Shown here: in pieces, positions 11,901 to 23,617 of the stretch
How the letters are laid out: each line of letters starts with the position of its first letter
Numbering within the stretch: position 1 is the stretch's first letter
NCBI GenBank assembly: GCA_900095095.1
Contig: FMBT01000356.1
Coordinates: 1 to 64,000, forward strand
Length of the DNA stretch: 64,000 nucleotides
DNA from: Fragilariopsis cylindrus CCMP1102
Lineage: Eukaryota > Bacillariophyta > Bacillariophyceae > Bacillariales > Bacillariaceae
Reading direction: 5' to 3'
The notes under the pieces: model-generated
Told to the model about the DNA's origin: nothing
The model's input: only the letters and a program-made list of their open reading frames with translations
Database searches by the model: none
Position numbers and translations under genes: made by a program

Positions 11901-14900
11901 ATTTTGTGCTTCTTCGATGATTCGATCAAAATCTAATAGTTCTGAGCTTTTTGTTTGGATGACGCTACGGGAATCCGTAGCATCACTTATACTGGTATTA
12001 TCTGGAATAAGCGGTTCCTGCGCTTTGAGCTGCTTAGCTCTTATCAATGACGGTACAAGCACCTGATCTTGCGGTAAGTTTAAGTTTTTCCCGTCATCCA
12101 GTTGCGAAATTAAATCTGCGACAACTAGATGCCAATTAAACCAGAGCATGACGTGAAAAGGAAATCCTTCTGTTTTATCTTTGGAATACATGCGCGAAAA
12201 AAGCGAATTCATAAGCTCGCTAGAATCAATTTTCTCTCTTGATGGAGCTCTTGATGTTTTCCGTAGATGAAAAAGTTTGTCAAGAATAGTCAAAGATTGA
12301 TCTGATTTTGCTTTGAATTTCCCAGTAATTCCATTTGATGTCTTGTAGGCACCACAATATATTTCCAATGCCTCTGTCCCATCAGCAAGTATGTTGTAAA
12401 TTTTGTCGATAATCAGAGATGAGTACGCAGCTGCTATTGCACTTGCATCATCTTGTATTGACCGATGCTTCATTTCCCCCGACACGAGGACGATTGCTGT
12501 CCTTACTTTTTCGTACCAAGAAAGCAAATCAACAATTGAATCCATAATAGATCTGTTCGGGTCTACAATAATTCCTTTTGGACGGTGGTCTCTTTCCTTT
12601 TCTATAAAAGAGAGTGCGTTTGTAAATGAAACATGATCGCTCTCCAACAGTGTATTATAAATATTTTGTGACCAATCGTAGGCTTCTGACTGGACATTTT
12701 GCAGTTGTTCGATATAACCAGGGATCTGAATAGGCAAACCCAGATACTCTTCAGACAAATCTGCAATTCTTTTGACGTCGACCATAGCTGGAGGTTTCAA
12801 TATGCAGAGGGCTTCACCGGCGTTCAAATTACCATACATCCGGAGGCATGATATGATAGAATCTGCACGTTCTTTCCACGAATACGCAAGGTCATAAAGC
12901 CTCCTTACTTCGTTTGCAGTTGTTTCGCATATACGATTCATGTCACTTAATATAAACTTGCAGATTTCTTCGTCTGCTTTATCGTTAGACTCGACACCTT
13001 CAATTAGTTTTGTTCTCGTACTTGATAAGCCACGTAAAAAATCCGGAGGCTCTCATACTGATTCTTCACATCAACGAATGAGCTATATTTTCTTTGAAGA
13101 TTTCAGTTTGAGTAGAATAGCACTCGCTTCTTCGTACCATTCAATAACGTCTATTCGGGTAGCAACTTGTTCTTCAAGAGGTAATATCACAGGGCATTCC
13201 TTCAATTGAGTTGAGGTCGAACGCAAAAAGTTCAGATGAGATTTTCGATCTGAACTATTTGTAATCTGTACGGAGCTTGCGAGGAAATCGTTTTCCGCTT
13301 TTCAATAATATCATTGTAGTTTTTAGAGCCGTTTGCATTCTAAAACATTCTGAATCGAAGCATCTCGTTGCTGAGATATTTGAGAGAGGTTGGCGATTAC
13401 GGGTATATTTTGGGGGTCAGGTAGCGAATTGGATTCGATTTTCGATATCAATCGACGAACAAAAATTAGTCTTTCTCTGAAGACCGGCATGTTTTACGTC
13501 AACAAACCACGACCTGAGCTCGATTGCGTTAGAAAGATCATCCCGAGTAATAATCAATGATTCTGTCCCACTATGCGTCTGCGTACTACCTAGTGAATCA
13601 ACGTTATAAAGAGTCGATTTTGGATAATTCATTCATTCAAAATCGCAGTCAGGCCGGACAAAACTTCGTCATCCTGGCGCTTATCTCCTTCAGGTGTTTC
13701 TACTCCAAGACGCTTGACAGCTCTAATGCATCTGTCTGATTTGTTTCGACATCACGGAGTTTTGCATGAAGCTTGTGAACGTCATCAAACAAGTTAAAGC
13801 GAGAGAGGACGCGGCTATTTCGTATAGCTGATAAGCATGTTTGAATTTCTTCATAAGTGAACATTTCGTCTATCTCCTCGTCTTCCCTTTCTAACGATAA
13901 TTCGTCATCTTCCATTTTTACTTCACTCTTGCCATTGGAGTTGTCCTTTTCTTCATCGTTGTGGGGGCTTTTCGTATCGATATTACCGTTGTTACTGCTT
14001 GGAATCAGGTTGCATCTTCCTTGTTTCCTAATATGCGACCCACTTGGCTTTTCCAAGAAACTAGAGGGTAGACTACTAGATGCGATAAGGATTGTAACAT
14101 ATTTCCCAAGGATCCAATGTGTCTATATTGTTTGTTTTCGGAAACAGTATTAACAAAGATATCAACAAAGGATGTAGACATGATATCCGTATCGAGATTC
14201 GAAGCAGCGGTAAGGATTTCCCCGATCCCATCGTTAGCTCCTTCAGATGCCAATTGCTTCCTCCTCCGCTTAGTCCGTCGAGTAGGACCTGATATTGGCT
14301 TTATTGCCTGTCGTCTTTTGGTGGAGGGGGCAGAAGCATTTACGTCTATCATTGCCGTATTAAGGATTGTATCTTTTCCAAATTCGAGATATTCACTGAT
14401 TAATCCATTAAATGTCAACCTATCAAGTTGTAAGTCTTCCTCCCCTTCATTGATTATTTTACTGTATGTAGGTGCACTAGGTGCACGTGCACTACTATTA
14501 TCATCATGGTTACTACTACTGCTATCTACACCACCACCACCACCACCACCACTACCACTACTACTACTACTACTAAAGAAATGAAACAGAAGCTTCCAAG
14601 ACTTACAATACCATGAACATGCCTGAGACAAATCTTTACAACATATTATCAGATAATTGACATAATTTTCTGTAGGATTCCGTATACCATCCGTAAAAAT
14701 GTCCTCATGGTTCTCGATTTTTGGTAGCTTCTCTCGAAGTAATATTTGCGATTCTAATAAGTACCGAAGAAGTTGGATACGTCGAAAGTCATTATATGTA
14801 GGTAAGGCTACTGCAAGTTCTTTGTTGTTATTGTTGCTGCTACTGGTGGTGTGTTCGCCATGCATCCACGTTCCATCATAGCAGCACCACCATCGCGTCC

Positions 14901-15638
14901 AATCAATAGATTCGTAGTAGTAATCTTAGATTTCAGAGTTTGTAAGCTTTCCTTATCGTCTAAGGTACTCGTATCGGGAGGGAGTTTGGATTCATATTCA
15001 TCGTCCCACTTATTGTTGTTGTTGTTCTGATTCTCTCCTGCCGCAGGTGGTGGCTTTAATAGAGCCACAGTTCTTTGGACCCACCCTCGAGCACTTGGTC
15101 GAATCTTACCGGGGACTATACAAATATTATATGTTTGTTCGTCACCAACAAAGTTCACTCGAAACTTCCAGCCGTCGTCTCTCGGTGAGGACGTTGTTGT
15201 TGTTGTGTCGTCGATGATTCCCAAAATATGACCATCGTACCAATCATCGATGATACTTCCCTGGCTCGCGTCATCATCGTCATTCTTCTCTTCCTTTTTT
15301 TCTTTACTTTCAATCAACTTTTCTTTTTCTTCTTTGTCCCCTTCTATACTCATACTTTCATTCGAAGGGACTTCTATTTCCATTTCTACAGCATTCGCTA
15401 CTGGGCTACATTCTTTCTTTTTCTTTTCTTCCTCTGCAGTTTCTTGTCCGGATGCGGTAGTAGTAGGTGATGAAGATATTGATGGAGTAGTTTCCTGCTG
15501 ACGTTCTTGCTCTTTATCGTTCGTATCTGTTTCATCGTCTTCTTCATCCTCTTGCCAGTAAATTTCCCAATCTTTTCCCACCAAATTCAATGCCCATTCT
15601 CGATACTTGGCATCAGAGAGCTTTGTCGTCGACGTCAT
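8925..15638 (-). CDS. Large nuclear protein: Tudor-like, PLU-1-like helices, TFIIS-like (TLD) and SPOC domains; many frame breaks
   Basis: I read one gene from the Met at 15638 (MTSTTKLSDAKYREWALNLV) to the stop at 8925, about 2,230 residues. Regions in order: a Tudor-like segment (DWYDGHILGI and WKFRVNFVGDEQTY, about 15,080-15,270); acidic and Ser/Gly-rich linkers; a basic stretch TRRTKRRRK; long helices of PLU-1 type (RIDVIEWYEEASAIL near 13,140, VRRLYDLAYSWKERAD near 12,890); a TFIIS central-like domain (AWEIENEMFERF, YRQKIRSLKCNLENPNN, MTSYQLAS, about 9,950-10,180); an acidic Ser/Pro linker; and a C-terminal SPOC domain (FRIEIHGSVKYAFSAAF to the end, about 8,940-9,380). TLD plus SPOC is the core of Bye1/PHF3/DIDO proteins, which bind RNA polymerase II; I see no PHD finger. 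The last 4 kb is one intact frame. The frame changes near 14,850, 14,040 and about seven times in 13,000-13,750, while plausible protein continues. Confidence 0.65.
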
Positions 15639-16900
15639 ACTGTATTGTAGGCACCCCGAGTGTGGCTGCGTGCTGTAAGTAACACTAACAAAAGTATGGT
15701 ATTTCGATTCATTCAATCTGCGACAGTCGTAAATCCTAAAGTACTGTAGATAGTTTCTCTCCAATAATTATCTCAGTCGACTCTCTCTGTCTCTCTTCTC
15801 CTTCTCTCTCCGAATACTCCGATTTCTTCCTGGTCTCTACAATAGATCCATTCATTCATTCCCATTTGCCTCCTTCATTGATTGATTTATGAGAAGGTAG
15901 GTGGTTTCTCGTCGTGCCGAACATGCGCAAGTGAAAAAAAAGGCGCCTATTTCTACTCAAAATCATCCCAGTCGTACTTGTACGGTGTACTTGCTCTGAA
16001 TTGCGGATGGTATATTCCACTTGGTATCAACAGAATAGCTATTGTTTGAGTATCTCTCACCTAAAGTTGTCTAGCTAAGTTTGAATATCAAATGGTATCT
16101 GTTGTGAGAATCCATTGACTTGCTGCTCAATAGCGTTTAGTCAGAATGAATGAACCAGTCAATCTTGTGCCATTGAGTTATGGTTGGTGTGATGGCTACT
16201 ACTATTATTATATAATTTTGAATGATGTGTGGGCGGGGTGTACCCAACAACTAGGAGCAGAGCAAGAACCTCTGGTTCTCTGATATACTAGATATACATA
16301 CACTTGTAATCTCTTAATACTTCTGCTGGTGGAATTTTACTTTATTTAGTCAAGAGGCACCATCATTGATTTTCTCAGGTGTGACTGTGTGTGCACAAGC
16401 AAAAAGCTTTGGAAAGTGCCCCAATGTATTGGATTTTTGCTGTTGGTATTGCCAGTCTGGGGGTGCCTTCACCATGTTGTTCTTAGTGAAGTTAATAAAG
16501 ATTTGTCTATTCTGTGAGACTAGCTACCTCCTCTGCATCTGGTAATGGAATGGTTGCTGTGGTCAGAAAATATGTAGTCTCTATCTTTGTTTCTTTTGCT
16601 ATTATTGTTCCTTTTTATAATGTTCACCAATCATCATCTTCTTCTGTGTATTGCCAGTGATGATAGTGATTATAATGCTGTTGCTGCCTTTACCTTACCT
16701 AACCGTTAATCCATATGGACAAACTCTGCTGAAAAAGGTACCCATAACCTAAGAGATGTATTATGATCAATTAGTTACTGAGTTTAACCAAGAAGTCTAT
16801 AAAAGAAGAGTAGTAAGTATTGACTGCATTTACTAGGCTACTAACTAGAAAAGAGACCCCAGGAATACAATGGCTACATCAACATTGTATCATGAAACTG
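15639..16900. other. Intergenic stretch upstream of the TLD-SPOC gene, no gene seen
   Basis: It begins with CT-rich sequence near 15,770-15,850, which may be promoter or 5' leader of the minus-strand gene. The rest is AT-rich with stops in all frames. I found no coding region or RNA gene here. Confidence 0.5.
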
Positions 16901-16929
16901 CCAACAAGAGAAAAAGTGTACAAAAGAGA

Positions 16930-18010
16930 TCACGTTCACGACAAGAGATGTGCATTATTATTATATTTCTAGATGTACAAGAAGAAAGAACAAAAGGAGA
17001 AACATAATGAAGCAAATAAAATACCTAAGAAAGACAGTAGATCCGATACTATGCAACACATTGCAGGAAGCATTAATGGCATACTTTAATAGCAAACCGT
17101 TATCAAAGGCAATGCTAAGAATAAGAAGACAATAGAACAAGAGATATGAGTTATTAATAGATGAACAATACATAATAGGATGGGATAACAACATACTACG
17201 GGGGAAATTCTCCACTCCACGCAATAAAAAATACAACAGAAAGCATATTTAAATAGAAGAAGTTTATGAAATCCAGCGAAGCATGCGCAAGAACAATAGG
17301 AGAAACAAGAAAAGAGAGAAAGAAAAGAATAACAACAAGACCAAGACCAAACGTAAAAAGTAAAATAAAACAGAGGCATTTCATATACCAGTCAATTCCA
17401 GTCAACTGTACCATTCATAGAGGAATTTTGGACAGGTAGATGCATCGACAGAAACACTCCGGTAGTGGGAGGCAGAATTGTTGCGGAATATGATACACTA
17501 TCAAAGAAAGTAATAACACAGCTATACATATTTGGTAACAACATTGAAAGAAATTCTTTAAAGAGATGCTAGAGGAAAGATCGGAAGACACAAATCAACA
17601 ACTAAAGAAATGGATACTAAGATGGCAACCGGTTGTTGACCACAGCATGAAAAGGGTTAAAGAGTTAGCAAAAGAAAACAGTAGACCAATTTGGAGACAT
17701 TTTACAGCAGACAAAACCAGCAAAGTCCAAAGTATCGAGGAAGAAAGCATCATACAAACAACACAAAATAAAAACAATAATGTCAAATAACCCTTTAACA
17801 AATGTATTCAAGAGACTGAGTAAAAAAGATCATTGAGTAGACTGTTACCTACAAAGAAAGCCAGTCATTAACAGAACAAACTGATGATGAATATATTCAG
17901 AACTATTGGAAAGAAAAGATCCACAAGCAGACTAAAAATGATACAGGAGGTGGAAGAGCAACTAATTGAAGATAGAAACGGAGATGCACCAAGTTAAAAA
18001 CAAAACTAAT
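16930..18010 (+). mobile_element. Decayed retroelement fragment (region after reverse transcriptase)
   Basis: The plus strand is strongly A-rich and purine-rich, unlike flanking DNA, and is full of broken frames. Readable pieces in order are YIIGWDNNILRGKFS (near 17,165-17,205), RCIDRNTPVVGGRIVAEYD (17,440-17,500), VITQLYIFGNNIERNSL (17,510-17,560), and a run from 17,566 with QLKKWILRWQPVVDHSMK and ENSRPIWRHF, stopping at 17,788. The series IGW..F.RG..S, then RN..H/V, then a WI....P.I..S motif resembles the C-terminal part of retroelement polyproteins that I know as repeats in diatom genomes. Frame changes and stops show it is inactive. I see no terminal repeats. The family name is inference from memory of the motif order. 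Confidence 0.45.
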
Positions 18011-18613
18011 ATAGAATTAATAGGCGGGTTGACCACTAACTCACTAGCCTTTCTAAGGCAGTGAGGGATGACATGGCAGCTTTTAAATAACAAGTTATAT
18101 ACAAAGCAACCCCACTAACTCTTATCCATGTACAGACAGCCTATACTGCTGTTGCAATTATTTGATATGATAAATCATTGTTATTGCCATTTCTTCCATT
18201 TCCTTTCATTAAACAATTATTTACCTTGGTATCTTGAGGGCATTACAATATCTGTTTCTGGAAACAATGGTTAGGGATTTTAATATCACATTGAAAAACA
18301 TTGCTGACGAATGGGAGGATATTGAAGAATTTTCTAGTTTAAATAATGGAAGCCTAGGTAGGCTAGCAAAAGGAAGGATATAGGTAAATAAAATGTGATC
18401 GAAAAATAATAGTAAGAAAAACATAGGAAGACAAGAAGAATATGAATCCGTATTGCTGGAGTTTAAAACCCCTTCGTCTTAGTAGGTATAGCTCTTTAAT
18501 AAAATTAAATTAAAATAATAGAATTTATAGCAAATTTGATCTCATAGCCTTTCGATTCCTATTCCTATTCCTCCTCCACCACCACTACCACCACTACCAC
18601 CACTACAGTATTA
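18011..18613. other. Intergenic stretch between the retroelement fragment and the first presenilin
   Basis: No gene is seen. The end, 18,575-18,605, is an ACC-rich simple repeat just past the presenilin stop codon. Confidence 0.5.
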
Positions 18614-20572
18614 TTAGACGTAGAATGATGACATAAGCATAGAATATATCCATGGTTGGACAAATGTTTTTGTCCAGAGAAACGTTACGACACCCAAAAA
18701 TATCGAGATTGGTAATGCGGGTAATGCCTTACCCTTGATAGCTAAAATTACCAGTGTCGCAGCTAGGCCCGTCAGTACAACTAATAAACACGCAGCGAAG
18801 GTGGTGAATGAATATTGTGCCGCCTTCGAAACTAAGACACTGTAAAATATAAAATCCCCAAGCCCCAATTTGATGGTACTGTCGTCGTCATTATTTTCCG
18901 TAGATTCGCGCCGCAGAACTTGCATCACTGTACCCTGTGTCGTGACGACAAATTTGTGTTCTTCGTTTCCCAATCGATCGTATACTATATATGCAACTCC
19001 AGCGTCATACTTTTGCTCGGGAGCTTTGGAAATAGTCCCACTTCTTCCGGAAGGGAAGATCACTTTAATCTCGGTTCGTAACTGTCGCTCCGTCCAGGAG
19101 CCATTGCGAATTTCCTCCGACGTATAATAAGACTGGTCTCGTGATCGATTGTTGTCGTCAGTCGAAGATAAAATTCCATCTATATCCAAAACATCTAGTT
19201 TATATAATTTTGCCAACACCAGTGGAACTTGTCCCGTGTTAGACATATCAACCAAATCTTCTTGCGCTTGCTGTGATGGCATCACCCCCCTTGCTTGCAA
19301 TCCATCCTGTTCTTCAAATTGTTGTATTTGTTGTTGCCGTCCTGGAAGTCCACCATCTGGTATCAAAGACGTTGTTTGAAATTGCATTGTTGTGGATGTC
19401 GTTTTCGTTATTGGTGTTGGTATTCCTACCGCTTGTCTTCGCGGAGGTACTTCCTCCACGGAGTCATTCGAAACATAATTATTATTTCGATTATCGTCAT
19501 TGTCGTCGTCATGATGAAATTTATCATCTTCTCGCTCGGGTTGTTTTTCTTCTTCTTTTTCTTCTTCTACTGCTGTTGTTGCATCCGGTTCCTCCGAAGT
19601 AGATCGCCGCTGATGTTGAAGCTGCTGTGCTCGCCGCCGCCGCCGCCGTTGCGCTTCATTTTTCTTCGCTTTATTCCGCCTCCTATCTGGTTTGGCTACT
19701 CCACTCGATAAATTTGCTTCGTACAACAAACCTGGTAACGCTGGAGCTCCCTCTTTCGAAATCATGTTAGCTAAATATTTGAGTGGTCCACAGGGTGTGA
19801 GGACAGCGAAGAGATCGTATAACGCTAACATTACTAGCAGGGTCCACGCCATCCACGAATTAAAATAAGATAATTGCCATGCTAAGCAAACACTACTGGC
19901 GATCAAATACCCCTGTGTAATCCATTGAGGAATTCCTCTAGGAAGGAATATTGCAATTGTTCCAACCGCCGCATAATTGTACATCAGGAACGCAAATGTT
20001 AATTTATCAGGATTCATCCATGGATAAATAGATATCGCGACCAAGATCATACTAGATGTAAAATAACCCAGTAAGGAGGCTGTTACAATGACCAAATACC
20101 CATACAATATTTTCATACATTTGTATTTATAACACAATACCACTATAAAGGTCATAAAACAAATAGCAGTAACTATCACCAGAGTATTGACCAACGATAA
20201 CCCGAGTTTTTGCCACATTGACGTTGACGTTGATCCTTCTTCATTATTATCATCGTTTCCGGATTCTCCTCCCAAATCAAAGATTTGATATGTATTTGCG
20301 AAGGCCCTTTCTCCTGCGGCTATTGTTTCTTCCGTGTTTATAAATACTACTGCTAATGCCGATAGTACCATGGTTATTGTCACCGGTACAGCAACGGCAC
20401 CGAAGGCATCTATTGAGTATATAATTTCAGATTCCGATGCACCAATTACATCATCCTCCGCTGCTTCGTTATCATCATCATCATCATCATCATCATCATT
20501 TCGATAATTATCGTCGTTGTCGTTATCGTCGGCGATGGCGTCATCGTCCTCTTGACGTTGGACTCGCTGCAT
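18614..20572 (-). CDS. Presenilin-type intramembrane aspartyl protease, copy 1
   Basis: The protein has 652 residues with no intron. An acidic Asp/Asn-rich N-terminus leads into TM1 (VPVTITMVLSALAVVFI). The first catalytic Asp is in LYDLFAVLTPCGP (about residue 252) and the second in GLGDFIFYS (about residue 568). The PAL signature follows in LPALPISIF (about 618). These three motifs define presenilin, the catalytic subunit of gamma-secretase, which cleaves membrane proteins within the bilayer in the endomembrane system. The cytosolic loop between the catalytic helices is enlarged, with poly-Arg, Glu and Gln tracts (about residues 290-540). All catalytic motifs are intact. A second presenilin lies next to it in the same orientation. 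Confidence 0.95.
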   Translation of the reverse strand: MQRVQRQEDDDAIADDNDNDDNYRNDDDDDDDDDNEAAEDDVIGASESEIIYSIDAFGAVAVPVTITMVLSALAVVFINTEETIAAGERAFANTYQIFDLGGESGNDDNNEEGSTSTSMWQKLGLSLVNTLVIVTAICFMTFIVVLCYKYKCMKILYGYLVIVTASLLGYFTSSMILVAISIYPWMNPDKLTFAFLMYNYAAVGTIAIFLPRGIPQWITQGYLIASSVCLAWQLSYFNSWMAWTLLVMLALYDLFAVLTPCGPLKYLANMISKEGAPALPGLLYEANLSSGVAKPDRRRNKAKKNEAQRRRRRRAQQLQHQRRSTSEEPDATTAVEEEKEEEKQPEREDDKFHHDDDNDDNRNNNYVSNDSVEEVPPRRQAVGIPTPITKTTSTTMQFQTTSLIPDGGLPGRQQQIQQFEEQDGLQARGVMPSQQAQEDLVDMSNTGQVPLVLAKLYKLDVLDIDGILSSTDDNNRSRDQSYYTSEEIRNGSWTERQLRTEIKVIFPSGRSGTISKAPEQKYDAGVAYIVYDRLGNEEHKFVVTTQGTVMQVLRRESTENNDDDSTIKLGLGDFIFYSVLVSKAAQYSFTTFAACLLVVLTGLAATLVILAIKGKALPALPISIFLGVVTFLWTKTFVQPWIYSMLMSSFYV

Positions 20573-21114
20573 TTTTTCTTTCTAGGCAAGAACGGGTATG
20601 CATGCATGAATGTTGTTTCCGTCAGAATTGAATATTGTTTGTTCATTCAGAAAAGAGAGAGAGGAGATCAATGATCAAATCAATCATTCCCGGAAGCAAA
20701 AAAATGAGCAGCATTATTTTATGGAGAGGAACAAAACGGATTTTTGAATGCTTGCCAACGCGCGTAATGCCCTTCCGTTCAAACGTGGATAAAAATGAAA
20801 AACGAAAAATTCGCAAATAAGTTTCTGATTTCTGATACCTAGCATCACTGTCAGATGATACGATGGGATATAATACAAACGACTATTGTATCAGTTAATT
20901 CCAATTCATTTTTAAGAAACTATTGAATAGGTAGATAAAAATATTGCTTGAAAAAGAGAAACTACGACGTAACAAAGCCACCACAAATGAAGGGTTTACA
21001 GTTTACAGGTATGCCAGTAAATATTTTTTTAGTCTATTACTTTATTTTACAAGTTACAAGTTACAATTCACAGCACATAAGATTCTTGACTCGTCTTCTT
21101 AGAAAAAAGTGTAT
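20573..21114. other. Gap between the two presenilin genes
   Basis: This is the upstream region of presenilin copy 1 and downstream region of copy 2. It is AT-rich and I see no gene in it. Confidence 0.5.
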
Positions 21115-23072
21115 TTAAACATAATACGGCGTGAGTAAGATTGTTTCTACCCAAGGCTGTATGAGAAAACGTGTCACGATGTAGAAGAAAATTCCCAAGA
21201 AAATAGATATAGGAAGAGCTGGGAGGGCATGATGGAAGACACTCAACAAGATCAGCGTCCCACCCAGTCCAGCTAGAATTACTAGCATACATGCGGCAAA
21301 CGTAGTGAAGCTGTATTCAGCTGCCTTGGCAACCATTACACTATAAAAGATAAAATCTCCTAATCCAAGTCGGATACTGTTTCTACCACCCCCGTCGTCA
21401 TCATCATCACCATCCAAACCGTACTCACTTGACTCGGCAAATACACGTCCCTGGCGATCGACCCACAAAATTCGTTTCGGGTCGCCATGCCTATTTCGTT
21501 CCAAAAAGACAGTTTTACCTTTCCGATGGATTCTCTCAATACGACCACCGCTTAACGGTAATTGAACAATAACATCGGCTTGTAATTGCTTCCTTGAAGG
21601 AGTTTCTGGGATGTCAAAACTTGGACTATCTGTATTACCATCCAATAGTGGGCGTTTCGAAGATGCTGCACCACTACCATTGTCCGAAGAACAATTGAAG
21701 ATACGCTGCGACTTGGCTGGAAGATCTAGTACGGATAAGTTGTACACTTGTGCCACCGCCAACGGCAATTCCATACGAGGTCCTTCGGTTGCGGTCGTAC
21801 TTCCTGCCTCATTAGTTTCGGCTTCGGACCTGGATTCCGAGACAGAAGCGGCGTTGATGCTACTACCACTAGTTGTAGCACTAGTTGTGCTTCGAGAAGA
21901 GGGAACTCCCGGTCGACGAGCTTCTGGAGGTAAATCAGCCTCGTATAGCAGACCCGGCATTTCAGGTGCATTTTCTCGAGACATCAAATTGACCAATGCC
22001 TTAAGCGGACCACATGGTGTCAATACAGCACATAGATCGTATATAGCCAACATAAACAACAAGGACCATGCCATTACGTCATCAAAGAAACTCAAATGCC
22101 ACGCCAAGATAACTGATGTGCAAATCAAGTATCCCTGAGATACAAATTTAGGAACGCCTTTGCCGTAAAAAATACTCAATATACCCACAGCGGCAAAGTT
22201 CCAAAGCACTAAAAAGTATGTCATCTTATCAACGGGTAGGCTGTATATCTGAATGGCAACATACCAGATATGTCCTCCCAAAAATCCTAACAGACTTGTC
22301 GAGGCGAACATCATATAACCAATCAACAACCACATACAATTATACTTGTACAAAAGAACGATAACAAATGTCATCATACCGATGACCGTTACCATAATAA
22401 GACCATTGAGCAAACTTAGTAATAATGTGGAAAAAGTACCGGCGTTGGTAGTATCGAAATATTGATATGCCTCGGCCATAGTTGCGGCACCATCCGCTAA
22501 TGTTTCTTCGTTGTTGATATAAACGACTGCTAGTGCCGAAAGGATCATAGTAACGGAGACTGAAGAAGGAATAAATGAAGAATTCAGATTATCATGAGTT
22601 CATTCTTAAAGAACAAAACTTTCTTCTTTCTTAGCTGAAAAATTATCGCTGACACAAAAAAAAACGTCAAAGTCTTCCTATATCAATATTTGTACAAATT
22701 ATAGTATAATAGCCTTATCTTACCTGGAACCACAATAGCATAAAATGACGACGAGCTATACATTAATTCTTGCACTGTCATTTCTCGTTCCTCGTAAGAG
22801 TCGTCATCATCCTCGTCCTCCTCCTCATCGTTTTCTTCGTCTCCTTCTGGTTCGTCCCGAAAGATGTCGTTGTTGTTTGGATTTTGTGACGGTGGTGATA
22901 ATGGTTCCTGTTCACTATTGATGTTATTATTGGTGTTGTCCTCCTCCTCATTGACCTGTCTTAGGACTGCAGAGGCGTTATTGGATGTCTTCGTTCCAGC
23001 TCCATCGGTGTGTAATTTGTATCGTGAATGGTCATCGTCAGCCTTATTGTCAACTACTCGTCTTCGACTCAT
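21115..23072 (-). CDS. Presenilin-type intramembrane aspartyl protease, copy 2, two exons
   Basis: Exon 1 is 23072-22724 and exon 2 is 22559-21115. The intron of 164 bases (GTAAGA...CAG, phase 1) joins AIVVP to VSVTMILSALAVVYI, matching TM1 of copy 1. The product is 597 residues. Catalytic motifs are IYDLCAVLTPCGP (about residue 291), GLGDFIFYSVMV (about 516) and LPALPISIFLG (about 565). The N-terminus is acidic, and the large loop is Ser/Thr-rich and unlike that of copy 1, while the membrane segments are clearly related. It may work in a gamma-secretase complex or as a separate paralogue. Confidence 0.95.
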
Positions 23073-23355
23073 GATGATATATTATTGGCGGTATTTTTTC
23101 CACTTTTCTTGGCTCGGCTATCCCTTCAAAACAGCTCTAGCGCGCTTATGCAATTTGTTGGCTGGGCAGTATTGTCTTTTTTACCAGGAATAATCTTGGT
23201 GGGGTTTGAGGTTGGGTTATATTATTGTTAGTGAGATAGCGTTTAAATCCATACGTTGCTTTTCTTTGCTTGTGCCATCGTCGAGTTCAAATAGTACTAC
23301 AATCAATACAATTAAATTAGCACGGTAAAATCAATGAATTTATTTCGGTTTTCGG

Positions 23356-23617
23356 CTTGCGCGAAATTTTCATAACGGCTACATCTACTTCCTCCGTGCA
23401 CCGCTAAGTGACTCCGCGCTAATGTTTGGAAATTATTAGACTATAGAAACCCATAAAATCAAGGTAAAATCTTAGCTTATTTTATTTTTTTTCGTACATT
23501 TCGCATTTTGTGGGTAGATTTTAAGGGTTCAAATCGCTATTATAGTGTAATAATTCTAGGCGATAGCGCGGTGTGACTTAGCGGTGTACGAAAGAAGTAT
23601 TACCAAATTACGCGCAT
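23356..23617. repeat. Fold-back (MITE-like) inverted repeat
   Basis: About 85 bases on the left (from 23,387) match the reverse complement of the right (to about 23,599), around an AT-rich centre. The best block is CCGCTAAGTGACTCCGCGCT at 23401-23420, which pairs with 23565-23584 at 18 of 20 positions. Weaker matching extends outward to a GCGCG core on each side (near 23,360 and 23,612). It encodes nothing. The shape fits a miniature transposable element or an aged hairpin. No target-site duplication was confirmed by eye. Confidence 0.65.

Noticed and set aside
14117-14584. Open frame on the plus strand opposite the TLD-SPOC gene
   Set aside because: It is antisense to coding DNA, its Leu/Pro/Ser runs are the reverse of Gly/Ser repeats, and it has no domain.
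19273-19711. Plus-strand frames opposite presenilin copy 1
   Set aside because: They mirror the low-complexity loop of presenilin and have no family features.
23521-23540. GGTTCAAATC resembling a tRNA B box
   Set aside because: No matching A box or acceptor stem at the right distance; it is part of the fold-back repeat arm.
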